From the NCBI RefSeq assembly GCF_012273895.1, contig NC_052127.1:4584247-4648246 (forward strand): a DNA stretch of 64,000 nucleotides, given 5' to 3'. Positions 21,664 through 33,553 of the stretch are shown in pieces. The translations under genes and the position numbers were made by a program. The notes beneath the pieces are model-generated. The model was not told the origin of the DNA and ran no database searches. It saw only the letters and a program-made list of their open reading frames with translations. The stretch's first letter is position 1. Every line of letters starts with the position of its first letter. Source of the DNA: Zerene cesonia. Taxonomy: Eukaryota; Arthropoda; Insecta; Lepidoptera; Pieridae.

Positions 21664-21853
21664 CTAGTTTCACCCGCGTAAGTCTGTATCCCGTTGGTAT
21701 ATCGGGATAAAAAGTTGTCTATATGTTTATTCCAGATGTCCAGTTGTCTTCGTGCCAAATTTCATTGCAATCGGTTTAGTAGTTTTTGCGTGAAAGAGCA
21801 ACAAACACACACACATATCTTTGAAAACTTTCGCATTTATAATATTAGTAGGA
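21664..21853 (-). mobile_element. Non-autonomous Helitron (H1), shortened 3' end
   Basis: The minus-strand copy begins TCCTACTAATATTATAAATG and ends GACTTACGCGGGTGAAA-CTAG/T. The CCGCGGGGCGCAG between hairpin loop and CTAG is missing. Extra TAGTAGGA units extend beyond the 5' end (21854-21880). Confidence 0.75.
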
Positions 21854-21960
21854 TAGTAGGATAGTAGGAAGTAGGAAGTAGGATTTCGGAATTTTTTTCA
21901 ATCAACTAGCATATATCGTAAAGCATATCACACAGTTATCCTTTTTACACGCTTTTTATT

Positions 21961-22100
21961 AGTTTCACCTGTATGTTTGTATGTTTGTTTGTTTGTAACC
22001 GACTTCTTTGGGCGCGATTTTGACCCACTTTAAACGGCCAGATTTCGTTCAAACTTTGTAGATTTATTGAGGACCGATGACAATACACTAATTTGATAAA
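21961..22100 (-). repeat. Interspersed repeat, AACCGACTTC family
   Basis: GTAACCGACTTCTTTGGGCG, GCGATTTTGACCCACTTTAA, ACGGCCAGATTTCGTTCAAA and GAGGACCGATGACAAT. The same family occurs in the opposite orientation at 57895-58035 and 62785-62940. Confidence 0.6.
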
Positions 22101-22433
22101 ATTATTCCATTTTTCAATTTGCAAAATATGATTTTTGTTAATTTATATAATTTTCATCTATAGTCGATAAGGTAAGAAAATTAATTAAAATTTTCGTCGT
22201 TCGAGTCGTGCAATAGTTTAAAATTAAAAAAACAAGCTATTATAAATAATCCAAACTAAAAAGTAAAAAATAAATAATAGTTAAAAAAAACTAAAAAACA
22301 CGCTTTTTATAGAAAACCGAACTAAAAAATAGAAAATAAATTTAAATGATTTTAAATTAAGAAAATAGTGTTGAAAATTTCAATGAATATAAATTAATAA
22401 TAGTGTGAGTAAAACAAAATATTTTATTTTAAA

Positions 22434-22538
22434 AAAAGCGTGGGGTGCTTCTTAAGATATTATCAAAATCATAATCACTCTACTCATATCTGTCAATAAA
22501 ATATCTATAACCATTGACACCATGCATCCCACGCTTTT
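22434..22538. repeat. 105-bp element with inverted ends
   Basis: AAAAGCGTGGGGTGC at the left end (22434-22448) is the inverse of GCATCCCACGCTTTT at the right end (22524-22538), with one mismatch. The inner part is AT-rich. It looks like a MITE-sized palindromic repeat and is familiar in lepidopteran genomes. Confidence 0.55.
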
Positions 22539-22940
22539 GTTTTTTAGTTTTTTTAAACTATTATTCATTTTTAATGCAGTGGGCTGAGTCCCCTTAATTT
22601 TACATAGACGCGTACGTGTATGTATTGTCTCTAGGTTCTAGGGTTTCTAAATCAGAATGAGTTTTCTCGTAATAGCTGTTAGGGATTAAACTTGAAAACA
22701 TATTATTGTTACGTGATAGTCATTAAAAGGTTCCACGAAATTGTGCAGTAAAGAAAATAAATCAACAGTAAACACACTTTCAAGTGTTGAAATTCATTTT
22801 TAAACACATCCCTGAATTTCTCATTTATAGCAACATTGTGGAATATTTAAATTTTTAGTTATCAACCGATTAAAAATAAAGGGAGGTAAAATTTGCCTGT
22901 ATGCTTTACGATTCTTTACGATATAGAAACTAATAAAATA

Positions 22941-22972
<32 letters not shown>

Positions 22973-23454
22973 AGCTAAGAGTATGTAGATAAAAAAAACA
23001 AAGTTACACACCTATGTAGTAACTCACTGAGGTGGAACAAAAGATGATGTTTTACATTTTAATGTATTCACTGCAATAATATAAAATGTATATTCCGAAA
23101 TGAAAAGATGAAAAAAAGTTTCGTGAAAACGAATTTCGCTCGTTTAATTTCTACGGAATCCTTTAACATATTTCTTATTATACAGAGAAGACTGAAAATC
23201 ATGAAGACATTTCACGAGAGCAAATTTTTAAAGTTACAATCCAATTACTCTAGCTAAAAACTTTAAGTGTTTTTGGTTGTACCGCATTATTACAGCTTAG
23301 AAAAATCACATTATAAAGATATTTAGTGGTATATACTGGTGAATTTTTCAAGTACATTTTTCACATTATCATGTTATGTCGTTACTCTCGAGAGTGCTTG
23401 AAGGTTCTATCGGATACAGTGCTGATGTTACTTTTATTTTAATTTATATCACAA
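22539..23454. other. No gene; AT microsatellite inside
   Basis: AT-rich intron sequence with an (AT)n run at 22941-22966. Confidence 0.6.
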
Positions 23455-23764
23455 CGGACCATTGAGCTGGTGGATAGCCTGATGGTTAGCGTTCACCGAC
23501 GCCCATGGACATTTGCAAGGGAAGGGCCGTGCATATTCTTTGCCCGCTTTTAAGGAATAAAGGATAAGGAAAGGAGTGATGAAAGGAATACAAGAAAGGG
23601 CAGAGAAGGGTAGGGAAAAGATATGGGTCTCCGGCTCCCCCAGTCACCGATGAATGCTTGCTCTTATTTCACGCCGAGTCTTAGTAGAGTTAGTCTAAGT
23701 TAAAGTATGGTACCTTTCCTGGTGCGAGCTAGCACAATTCGTGCCGAAGTATCGACTCCCAAAC
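23455..23764 (+). mobile_element. SINE-M, diverged full-length copy
   Basis: TTGAGCTGGTGGATAGCCTG, CACCGACGCCCATGGACATT, CTCCGGCTCCCCCAGTCACC, TTATTTCACGCCGAG and AATTCGTGCCGAAGTATCGA + CTCCCA. The region just before the 3' end is rearranged (TAGTTAGTCTAAGTTAAAG-type). Confidence 0.75.
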
Positions 23765-24270
23765 TATATACGAGACTACTAAGATACTGAATAACATTCC
23801 TACTCTTTTGTCTAAGACCTATATATTATAGCTAGCAACAAAGCACAAACAAATAAATATGTAAATAACAGATTATAAGCCCACGAACAAAGCCCTGAAG
23901 GATAAATAATGACGTCAAAGGATTGTAAATAACGCGCGAATCCCATTGGGATCTTCAATTTGATTCTAACCATCCCACGCTTCAAGGAATCAAGTTTATT
24001 TTATACTATTGTTCTGCCCACGCGATCATTTCATCGTTAGAAATTTGTTTATTATTCAAATGGCGTGCGGATCAGGCTTCTAAGAAGAAATATATGTATA
24101 TTATAGCAATCATTTCCACTGTCGTAGGTTACGTAATACGAGGGTAGTTGAATGATTGTTGTACGAATAATCTGAGTATTTTAATGTTGCTTTCCATACG
24201 ATATTTATATTGTACACACTTTATGTTTCGTTTTGTACATTTGGATTTATCGTTTTTGTATAATAAAAAC

Positions 24271-24297
24271 TAGCCGGGCGGAGCTGGGACGAGCGGA
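24271..24297 (+). mobile_element. Helitron-like (H3) end fragment
   Basis: CTAGCCGGGCGGAGCTGGGA + CGAGC is the H3 terminal hairpin region alone. Confidence 0.45.
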
Positions 24298-24488
24298 AAG
24301 TTAATATAATGTTTAAAATGCTTTTCCTTACCTACTACATAGTTCATTCCGGAGAAACAACTACCGTTATTTTGAATATCACGGGTGGTAAAATCAAAAA
24401 GCAGTCTAAACCACACCAGCTGCTAAGTAAATAGGCAGAAATTCTCGAAGAAGTAGGATGAAGAAGTTTACTCTATACTACCTACTAA

Positions 24489-24683
24489 TCCTACCTACTA
24501 ATATTATAAATTTCGCATTTATTTAGTTTGTAAGGATGTGTGTATTTGTTGCTCTTTCACGCAAAACCTACTGCATCGATTGCAATGAAATTTGGTACGT
24601 AGACAGCTGGACAACTGGAGTAACATATAGGCTTTTTATCCCGCTACTCCGACGGGATACGGGAAACCGCGGCGCACAGCTAG
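24489..24683 (+). mobile_element. Non-autonomous Helitron (H1)
   Basis: Starts TCCTACCTACTAATATTATA and ends GAAACCGCGGCGCACAGCTAG/T. A small insertion (TTCGCATTTATTTAG) lies near the start, and the left half of the 3' hairpin is lost (GGATACGGGAAACCGCGG). Confidence 0.8.
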
Positions 24684-26280
24684 TCTATATAAAACTGAAG
24701 AATGTGGTAGCAAAAATCTCAGGAACAACTGGATCCATATAAAAATTATGTGTGTGTTGAATAGTCGGTTTATTTTAGCCTCTATGACATCACGTAATGT
24801 TGGTGATCGTGGAGCACATCTAGTCAAAATATAGCATGTGTGTGCGACATGTGTTGGTAACCCTAACAATTGTGAATTGTTCCAAAAACGAGCCATTCAA
24901 AAATATCTATCCGTATTGTTAATCTGATCAAATGCTTTACATCGTATGGTTGTTGTTATCTTTGTATGGACATGGAACAATTATTTTTGAACAGGGGATT
25001 GAATGACTTAATTACACTGTTGGCTTATTCATGATTGTTTGTTATTAACTATTGTTGAGAAAATCAATATAAGTGTAATTATATCCTTTTCAGCGTATGT
25101 CAGATAACACGCTGTGGTGTCACATAATGTAATATTATTTTTATACTTTCACCAGGGTTGCTAAGCGCGTTTAAAAATATATTATTTTAATAGTCAAATA
25201 ATGTTTTAGAACGCGGTTGGTAACCCCAGCTAAAGTATTAAAAAATGCTATTAAATATAGATCTCCTTTGACCCAGTGTAACATTGAAAAACTACAGCGT
25301 CGTAAATTATTTAAAAAATCGCCAATATACATAAATAAATTTAACTATAATGTGTTAATTTTATTTTCTTTACAAAAAACCATAGTAGATCAATTTATTC
25401 ATTTAAAATCGATTTAATTTATTCTTTTTTTTGTTAGTGTTTTATCTATGTTTTTTTGTAAAGTATTATCTATCTATTTAATTTAACAATTCTTTTATTA
25501 CAGATTGCTTTATCTCTTCGCATATCTTTTTGTTTTGTAGTGCCCTATGTTTTTGTGGATTAAACGTAATTTAAATTAAGTTCTTTAACAAGATATTTAC
25601 AACATAATTACATAAATAACAAGGGTTAACATTCAATTGAACAATTATATTTTCCCAAATCAGTCGTAACCACGCATTACTTTCAGTTATCCCTTACGAT
25701 ATTACGCTCACGCAGTTTTCAGCCCTCCCACGCATGCATTATAATCGAAATTGCTGGAATCCATGAAATGTTTACATCATTAGGGAATTGAAATAATTCA
25801 ACATGACCTTAACCCTAGTGAATACGACCCACGTTTAAAAACAAACTCAGAGGTTAACAAACAAGTCTTGGAGATCACAAGGAATTTTTGAGTTGAGGTG
25901 AAAGGGTCAGGTTTTATTCATCTTGGAATAGTGCCAGAATAAACATTATTATGTAGTTCAAATAACCATACATTTGTCATAAGTCCGGTGAATGTATACT
26001 TCGTAAGCAGTATGTTTGTGGAATTGACGGTATGTCAAATATTTCTTACTTAACTTGTAGAGGTTTGGAATAATGTATTTGCGAAACTTTTGGAGGGAAA
26101 ATTATTAATAAGTAAATTAAGTAAATTGTATTACATGTCATGATAATGATTTTCTCATGGGGAATTCCTCTATTGTAATTTCCAAGAAAGGTCCATAAAT
26201 ATACAAAAATTGTTAATCTATTTTTTCAGTTTGTAAAATCATTAGATAATGATGTCTGTGAAGTTACAATCCCATTCAAT
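24684..26280. other. No feature seen
   Basis: 1.6 kb of AT-rich intron. Short open frames here lack domain or codon signals. Confidence 0.5.
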
Positions 26281-26376
26281 TATGTAATCGTGAAAGTTTG
26301 TAAAAATGTGTGGATGTTAGTTGCTCTTTCACGCAAAATTCTCTGTTGGGATATGAAATTTGGCACATAGAGATTA
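26281..26376 (+). mobile_element. Helitron (H1) 5' fragment, diverged
   Basis: GTGAAAGTTTGTAAAAATGT, TTGCTCTTTCACGCAAAATT and ATGAAATTTGGCACATAGA; the 3' half is absent. Confidence 0.6.
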
Positions 26377-26534
26377 TAGTCTAGATAAATAAATGGGCTA
26401 CATTTCAGCCGAGTACCACGCGACTGACCCCGAGGATTCCAACATGTATTTAATACAGTACCTTATGTTTTTTTTTATATTTACTTTCGCGTACATACAT
26501 ACTAAGTATGTAGGTATATAAACATTACAATATA

Positions 26535-26819
26535 AGCCCATATATGTTTCCACTGCACAGGCCTCCTAAGAGGGTTCAGGCCATAATCTACCACGCTGAC
26601 CAAGTGCGGGTTGGCAGATGTCACACGTCGTCGAACTTTTGAATCTCGGACTTGCCGGTTTCCTCACGATGTTTTCCTTCACCGTTTTAAGCAGTGGTGA
26701 TGTTGTCCACATGTGCAGATAAATTGAAAAATCAACTTATTTCCTGCACGCTCGCCCCGGTCTCGAACCCCTACTTAACGATTTTGAAGTCCGAGGTTCT
26801 CCACTGAGCCACCACTGCT
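26535..26819 (-). mobile_element. SINE-C (tRNA-derived), near full-length
   Basis: On the minus strand it starts AGCAGTGGTGGCTCAGTGGA (box A TGGCTCAGTGG) and continues to GGGGTTCGAGACCGGGG (box B GGTTCGAGACC). The SINE body follows (AACATCGTGAGGAAACCGGC, GACATCTGCCAACCCGCACT, GGCCTGAACCCTCTTAGGAG), ending CATATATGGGCT. The tRNA-like head with correctly spaced A and B boxes shows the internal RNA polymerase III promoter. Confidence 0.8.
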
Positions 26820-27187
26820 TTTATATAAACATTACAATACTAAAACAATTTTTATTGACCTTAAAACAGTATTTTCATGTAAATTTGAAACATTTCACAG
26901 ATTCAATAAAATCGTTCACTCGAATATTTTTATAAAACGTATATCCAAATATAAAACATGTATGATACGCGATATCTATTTAAAATGAATGAAAATTTTG
27001 CTCCGTAAAGCGTTCTATAAATGTGTACTCATATTTTTGCAAATAAATATTACTCATGCATATTTTCATTCAATTTTCGATAAGTATACATACTTAATAC
27101 TAGACGCTAGTACACATTTACGGACCTCGTTACTTATATCTTTAATATTGTTTCTTATAGGTGTTACCGTAAATGTAAATATTTGTA

Positions 27188-27425
27188 TGTGGTAGTCGAG
27201 CACGCTTCAGCACGAATGGGCTAGCTCGTACCGGGGAAGAAACACACCCCCACAGAAAACCGGCGTGAAATAATAGCATGCTATTGTGTTTCCTACGGCA
27301 AGTTGGGGAGCCGGAGACCCATATCCTATTCCTTAACCTTCCCAGTCCTTTATTCCTCATTCATGGGCGGTGGTAGCGCTTACCATCAGACGACCCACTA
27401 GCTCCATTGCCGACTATGACATAAT
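27188..27425 (-). mobile_element. SINE-M with internal deletion
   Basis: The inverted 3' end GTGGTAGTCGAGCACGCTTC runs through GGCGTGAAATAATAGCATGC and GGGGAGCCGGAGACCC to GGGCGGTGGTAGCGCTTACC and GACTATGACATAATAAAA. The hairpin segment and part of the middle are deleted (CCTCATTCATGGGCGG). Confidence 0.8.
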
Positions 27426-27544
27426 AAAATACCGTTTGATTTCAATACCAAAATTTTGATTGCGGGACTGCTTCCCCGCAGCCGCACCTGACGGACGTTT
27501 GGGAAAAATAAAGTCCCTTAAACAATTTTGAGGATAATAACTTC

Positions 27545-27645
27545 TTTTTTATGCTATAAGCGTATAACTGTGGTGGTGGTACGCCTAAAAGTAAACCTAT
27601 GCGACTATTTCACGTCGACCTTCTGTGTGGGTGTGGTACACAATA
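27545..27645 (+). mobile_element. SINE-M, heavily deleted
   Basis: TTTTTATGCTATAAGCGTAT, AACTGTGGTGGTGGTACGCC and ACTATTTCACGTCGACCTTC + TGTGTGGGTGTGGTAC: both ends of the family with the centre missing. Confidence 0.6.
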
Positions 27646-29446
27646 TGTTTGTATATTCAAAACGAAATGCACTTTAGTACCATATGCTTGAACTACGCAC
27701 ACTGTTCAACCGACCAGGTTCTTCGACATTTATTTAAACGTCTTAACCTCAATCGCGTTGTTAAAACGGCCTTGCTCATGACCTAGCTGCTAGGTTGACT
27801 TTTGCAGTCATTACAATTATCTGTTAACAATATAAGAACTGTTAAAACAGCTTATTGCCGGTGCCTTGTTGCGGCGAAACTCAACTGCAAGTGCTCCGTT
27901 CGCAACTGTCAAAATTGCGGTCAATTAATTGGGGAATTATTGCGCTTGTATCGACTTAATCGCTGAATGCGATTGTTATCATACACTCTAGATAGCAGGA
28001 AATATTGTCAAATAATGTGAAGAAATGCATGCTATTATTCTCTATTAATTCGAAAGTAACACTTCCTATGTCCGCGCCTAAACCACACAATAGATTTGGA
28101 TGATATTGACTCATTATCGTATTATTGAATCGAGAAAGGCTATAGGACAGTTTATCCCGGAGAACCTACAGAAACGAGAATGCATGTTAATTTAGTCAAA
28201 GTTCTTTGATATACAAACTTTATCACTCTAAATGAATATGGCGTATAACGTTGGATCAATCCAACTGGCATTGTACAATATCATTTGAAGCATTGTTAAT
28301 ACACAGTCTTCGGTATTTTTTTAAACAATCGATATTTTATCTGTGCGCTATAAAAAGTACGAAGCGTTTAAAATGATATTTCTATAATAGATGACTTTTT
28401 AATAGTTTTAGATGTACTATTTGACGTAATATTAAAGACGTACTTTTGGAGTTTTGTATCAAACATTGTAATCCGAAATTTTCATATATAACATTTTATT
28501 AAAATTCTTAATGTTATACCAAGAAATGACTCAAAAATACGTACATAAATAAAAAAACAGTGAGGTAAACCAACCACACTTGTGATAATGAGGTGGTTCG
28601 TTACAGGAAAACGCACTTAACAAAAGAAAGAGGGCTCAGGTGTGACGTCAGAATCCGTCAAGTTCGAGACGGAATTTTTCATGATTTGCGCCGGAATTGT
28701 AAGCTTTCTGGACAGTTTGCGACGGTGAATACGTTTCGCTCTAGAATGTATTTTTACACGTATTATTTTACACGTTCTCATTCTCTCATCTCTCATTCTT
28801 TAAGAGTTCTCCACGAAACGCAATAACCTTCCAATATATTTATTTTTTTGTTATGATAAACAAATTGTGATAGCAATTTTTAACACCGGGTGATCGCAGT
28901 AACTATTTTTGATAAAAAATAAACTGCTATCAAATTATCAGAACTAGAACAAATCTATACTACATATTACCACACGGATGGCACCAGGTATATAATAAAG
29001 AAAAAACCATTACCATCGATTCGCCCGGTCGAAAGTCGGAGGTAACACAGACAAAAAATACAGTTGATTTGATAACCTCCATTATTAATGTCAGAAGTTG
29101 AAAAAGTTCGAATTTATGAATGCATATCCAAAGTCCTCTTCTCTTTATCTTCTTCTCCTCATCTTATTGAATGTCCTACTCGTACATATTATTATCGATA
29201 CAAGTGAGTACGTTATTTCTTTTGTATGTAAAAATAAGTATTTAACATCCACTTAAGTACTTACGCTATAGAACCAAGAACTCGGGGCAAAACGAAAAAT
29301 TTACGAAACAAAATTATATGTTGAATTAAACAAAAATACCTCAATAGGACAGATAATAATCAATGGATTGAAAAAGTAAATTTGGTGAAATCGGAACTAT
29401 TACTTAGTCCCTGACACAGTATATAAATATCCTTATATATAAATTA
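27646..29446. other. No gene seen; small H4 fragment
   Basis: Less AT-rich than average in places (27700-27950, 28600-28760) but without a recognisable exon. 28140-28200 (GACAGTTTATCCCGGAGAAC) is a diverged H4 Helitron fragment. TGACGTCA palindromes lie at 28643-28650 and 29799-29806. Confidence 0.4.
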
Positions 29447-29642
29447 CTAGATTTCCGCCCGCGGCTTTGCCCGCGTAGTCGCAGGAAAGACACGACCAGG
29501 GTTTTTCTTGCATGGTCTCGTACCCGTGGGATTTCCGGGATAAAAACTTTCCCATGTCCGCCTCCTGGTTCTAAGCTACCTCTGTACAGATTTTAAGCCA
29601 AATCGGTTAATGCGTTATTGAGTTATAAATTGTGTAACTAAA
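29447..29642 (-). mobile_element. Non-autonomous Helitron (H4)
   Basis: The minus-strand copy ends with the hairpin CGCGGGCAAAGCCGCGGG, then CGGAAATCTAG/T. The body (TAGAACCAGGAGGCGGACAT, GGGAAAGTTTTTATCCCGGA, ACGGGTACGAGACCATGCAA) matches the element at 1-148. Confidence 0.75.
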
Positions 29643-30244
29643 ATTAATTTCTTTTATACAAATAGATTTACTTGTGTGAATATATACAAAAGAAAGACAA
29701 TATTTATTCACACAGCTACATTTTCGTACGATAAATAGGTACGTATTATTACAGTCGACACGTGATTAGTTAAATTATATATAATTGATATAAATTACTG
29801 ACGTCAGAAGTGGCCTGAACTTTATATGTGTGCGTGTGTGTGTGACACTGTGATCTTATAGTTGCGTCATGTCTTTGTAATTATATTTGTGTGTTGAAAG
29901 AGTTTTCGATAGCATTATGTTATCTGTGGTATTAGAGAAAACTCATGAAATTTAACGTGGCGCTTTGAAGAACGGTCAACTACTCCTCTCATTTCTTTAA
30001 CAGACAAATGATTAATTATGTCGGAACCTGTACAAGAAGCTTATATACTTATATGAATTAGTAGCGACTAATTAGTAATTACGGACGTTAGAAGTGACAG
30101 ACACTACATTGAAGAACACATGTTAAAGGGGACGAAAATGATATCGAATTCCTTTGTGTGTTTATGAAGGATTTATCGCATTAGAAGACAGACTGACGCA
30201 TAGACTGACTTACTTTCGTAATCAAAATATATGCGAAGTAGTTG

Positions 30245-30450
30245 TTTACCCCAGCTTCGCTCGCGCGGTCTTAATAAGTTTTCATGGTGCAAACTTTCAT
30301 CCCCTTGGGGGAAGAATTGATCGAAATCCTTTCTTGTCTACGTCATATCTGCATGCCAAATTTCACTCCGATCCGTCTAGTGGTTAGGGATGTGCGTTGA
30401 TAGATCACTATGTCAGTCAGTCACCTTTGCGTTATATATTTTTAGATGTG
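30245..30450. repeat. Interspersed repeat with CCCCAGCTTCGCTCGCG end
   Basis: TTTACCCCAGCTTCGCTCGC, CATGGTGCAAACTTTCATCC, ATCTGCATGCCAAATTTCAC, GATCCGTCTAGTGGTTAGGG and GATAGATCACTATGTCAGTC. A dispersed lepidopteran repeat I recognise but cannot classify; its only open frame is spurious. Confidence 0.55.
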
Positions 30451-30687
30451 TGTATATTTTACTTGTTTATTTATGGTTCGCATCGCAACTAAAACATTTA
30501 GTGATATGATTTTTTTATGGAAATAGAAGGCTAAAGACTGACATAAGCTACTTTTTAACACGGCGAAACATCTTACTTCCATGAGAAAGCTAATATGCCA
30601 TAAGGTTTTATATACCACAATTTGAGATCTAAGAAATAACGTGAACAATGTTAATTATTATATTATTTAAATAAACAAATCGCTTAC

Positions 30688-30838
30688 CGTCCTTATCATA
30701 GTGGCTCCATACTTCCATAAACTGATTAGCTGACAATTTCTTCAGCTCTCTGGAATCCGGGTCCCGGAATTGTCTCATGAAATTCGACGCTCTATCTAAA
30801 TTTAGCTTTTTTGATGACCCATTCGAATCGAAACTCAT
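30688..30838 (-). CDS. Cbp53E: Calbindin-32, coding exon 1
   Basis: 151-nt coding part on the minus strand. It starts at ATG (30838-30836) and ends GGACG/GTAAGCG, after 50 codons and one base. The protein starts MSFDSNGSSKKLNLDRASNF and continues MRQFRDPDSRELKKLSANQF, then MEVWSHYDKD. This closely matches the N-terminus of insect calbindin-32 as I remember it (RDP-SRELKKLSANQF block). The last residues open the first EF-hand loop, which exon 2 (12988-12903) completes. AG lies directly before the ATG, so an intron could end there, but the upstream pyrimidine tract is weak; an acceptor at ACGTAGCAG, about 30 bases upstream, is an alternative. A 126-residue antisense open frame here is not credible. 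Confidence 0.92.
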
Positions 30839-31749
30839 CTTTAATTCTTATAAAAATGTCTTAGTAACTGCTACGTTTATTGTCTTTGAATTTAGATATA
30901 AAATAATTGTTGTCTTTCTTTTAATGTTGGCACCACTGACATTACAGGAGATTATTTCATCTGAAACAAAAAGAAGGCAAAGTAAGAACACTAATTCTTT
31001 TAAAAGTGTAGCAATACCCGTAATTGGGAATTCTTTTTCTTTAAATTATTTATATATTATATATTATTATTTATATATTAGATATTTTTTTGAGATTTTC
31101 ATTCCGTTATATTATTCGCTTATTTATTGTTTAATGAAGAATTTTTTTGATATATAACGATGTTTCTTTTCGATTGCACCTTTGTGATAAACCATCGTCC
31201 TACGTGAACTTTCTTTTAATGATTGCCTGGATGAGATTGCTTTTTAGCAATAATGACGCCTTTTGCGCACTCGCTATTTATTCTGTTTTAATAACGTTAT
31301 TTTTAATGTAACAATAAAAAGTATGAAACAAATAAAAAAATAAATAGAATGGAACAGAAGAAGCATTATATAGCTCAGGTTTACATCATCTTCGAATGGT
31401 GTATTGCTTTGATATGAAATAGCCAAATAACAAATCTATAACCATAGCATAAACTATAATGTAGGCGTGTCACACGCGTTCGATAGCAATATCATCTCAC
31501 AAATACCATTTACATATAATAAAAACTCGCTGAGGGCACTCAAAAAAGCAATTACCTTGTAACTTTTTCGTATACAACGCTAGCGATACCTGGATAACCT
31601 TTCTCAAACAAACAAGATACTTCAACTCAATATGATACTTATTACGTAATAGTTTTCCCATTCTAGAAGAATTTCTGAATATAAACGACCCGTCTTATAT
31701 TATCTTTGTACGTTCATTGAAATGATTCAAACGCATATTCTGATTGTTT
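30839..31749. other. No feature seen upstream of Cbp53E start
   Basis: AT-rich; no promoter elements could be assigned. If 50396-50530 is the first exon, this is intronic. Confidence 0.4.
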
Positions 31750-32078
31750 TTATGTCATCTTCGGCAATGGAGCTGGTGGGTCGCCCGTCAATGGAGCTGG
31801 TGGGTCGCGTCGCAATCGACCTTATGCTTCTCCATAAGGTCGATTGCTGATATTACGACGCTATAAATGGATTGCCGACTCTAAATTGCAAAGAGATTAA
31901 GAAAGTATTGACAAAAGGAATAAAGGAATGGACTGGGAAGGATAAGGAAATGGATATGGGCCTTCGGCTCCCCCGCTCAACGAACGATACACTGTAGCAT
32001 GCTACTATTTCACGCCGGCCTTCTGTGTGAGTGAAACGAAATTAAATGAAGCCGAAGCGTGCTCAACTACCACATATA
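31750..32078 (+). mobile_element. SINE-M with duplicated head and long hairpin
   Basis: CAATGGAGCTGGTGGGTCGC occurs twice in tandem at the start. It is followed by a perfect 15-bp hairpin, 31812-31826 with 31833-31847, then AAATGGATTGCCGACTCTAA, a purine-rich middle and the end GCCGAAGCGTGCTCAACTAC + CACAT. The usual CCTGATGGTAAGCG...CACCACCGCCC is deleted. Confidence 0.8.
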
Positions 32079-32187
32079 GATAACATAAGCCCTTTAGATT
32101 TCCAAAATTATTAAATTTTTCCATTACATGCACAGTAAATTATATAATGTAATACCTTCCTTATAACCTCAGAATCACAATAAAAAA

Positions 32188-32211
32188 TTTTGAATTTGAA
32201 TTTGAATTTGA
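32188..32211. repeat. (TTTGAA)n short tandem repeat
   Basis: Four units after AATAAAAAA, possibly the tail of a retroposed element. Confidence 0.8.
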
Positions 32212-32829
32212 GTACATAATATATTGTACAATGTATTATGTAGGTTAACTAGGTTATTTGGAATCTACGAGTATTTTAAAGTTCAGTGACGCCATCAAGT
32301 ATGGCGCGGGCAACAGCGAAAATTCCATGTAGTTGAAACTTTCCCAATAACTCTCGGATTTACGATTGTCTAAAAGATAAAAGTTTCACCCAAATATCTT
32401 CCCTAATGGAATTTATAGAAAGGTCCCTTGGTACGCCAATTACAAAAATCTAATAAAACTTTCAAGGTTTTACGAGGCTCTACTCGATTTCATAGATATT
32501 AATTTTTCAAAGGACATCGCTTATAAAGTTATAAATAGCCTGAAGTTCTCTTATCATATGAATAAAATGAATTATATTCTGTCTGATACAATCGCTTTCG
32601 ATCACGCAAGGCTATATTTGTAACACAATAAATTTTAAAAGATTGGTATGAAATGCATGTACTGCTTTTACTTACATAACTTTTACCTATATGAAAAATT
32701 TTGAAGTTAATAAAAAATAATTTACATATACCTAGGTATTTATCGGAATTATTTGATATATGCAATATAATATTAAATTATACATTTTATATTTTTACTA
32801 TTACACATTATGAAGAGAAAATTATTGTA

Positions 32830-32952
32830 TTTTTTAATTTGGTTTTCTCCCAAAATCTGCTGGACCGTTTTAAAAAAAAATTCATCATTGAAAGCCGCAA
32901 CTTCACACACATATAGGCTATATATACCACGGGCGAAGCCGAGGAAAACTTA
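32830..32952 (+). mobile_element. Helitron-like (H2) 3' part
   Basis: AAATCTGCTGGACCGTTTTA, TTCATCATTGAAAGCC and the end CCACGGGCGAAGCCGAGGAA + AACTTAGT; the terminal CTAG has become TTAG. Confidence 0.5.
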
Positions 32953-33355
32953 GTTTATAATATAAGAAATATTTAAATATGAGCATTTTTCGTAATGACC
33001 GCGCATATTGAATAATAACTATCTACTTATTGTGAAATATAAATATTGCATTGGGCGACATAAGTTAGATTAGCTGAGGAATTTGAAAGTACGTAGAAAT
33101 AGAATAGAAAAATGCTATTACTGGAATGATAATAGATACTTTCCAATCATGATATTTCCTTGAAGAATTACAATAAATTAAAGGAAATATAAACCTTTCT
33201 TCAGATAATGTTAGATACAAGAAAAGTTCATTTTCCTAGTTTCCTTGCTGCAAATGGATACATGTTAGTACTTATTTGGCTCTTCATGTGATTACTAATC
33301 TAAAATAAATCTATTTATATCAATAGAAACATTGTTAGGTATCCTTATTATAGTA

Positions 33356-33553
33356 CTAGCTGCGCCCCGCGGTTTCACCCGCGGAAGTCCGTATCCCGTA
33401 GGAATATCAGGATAAAAAGTAGCCTCTATGTTATTCCAGTTCCAGCTATCTACGTACCATATTTCATTGCAACTGGTTTAGAAGTTTTTGTGTGAACGAG
33501 CAACAAACACACACACATCCTTACAAACTTTCGCATTTATAGTATTAGTAGGA
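33356..33553 (-). mobile_element. Non-autonomous Helitron (H1), member of a head-to-tail pair
   Basis: The minus-strand copy has a TCCTACTAATACTATAAATG start at 33553 and an end CCGCGGGGCGCAGCTAG/T at 33356. The hairpin arms match well (CCGCGGGTGAAACCGCGG). Confidence 0.9.

Larger units (their letters stand above)
12989..30687 (-). other. Cbp53E: Cbp53E intron 1 (17.7 kb)
   Basis: GT at 30687-30686 (GTAAGCG) and AG at 12990-12989 (TTCCAG), read on the minus strand. The phase is 1 (codon split G/GT). The intron holds the gap-flanking duplication, SINEs, Helitrons and LINE ends described separately; no other exon was recognised in it. The true length is uncertain because of the gap and the probable false duplication. 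Confidence 0.8.

Noticed and set aside
25217..25417. 66-residue open frame with basic residues
   Set aside because: AT-rich, no splice sites of quality, no domain resemblance.
28643..29806. TGACGTCA palindromes as cAMP-response elements for Cbp53E
   Set aside because: 8-bp matches are expected by chance, others occur near 6222 and 23897, and these lie within intron 1 without supporting context.
30777..31157. 126-residue plus-strand open frame
   Set aside because: Antisense to Cbp53E exon 1 at its start and then low-complexity AT-rich sequence; the conserved reading is on the minus strand.
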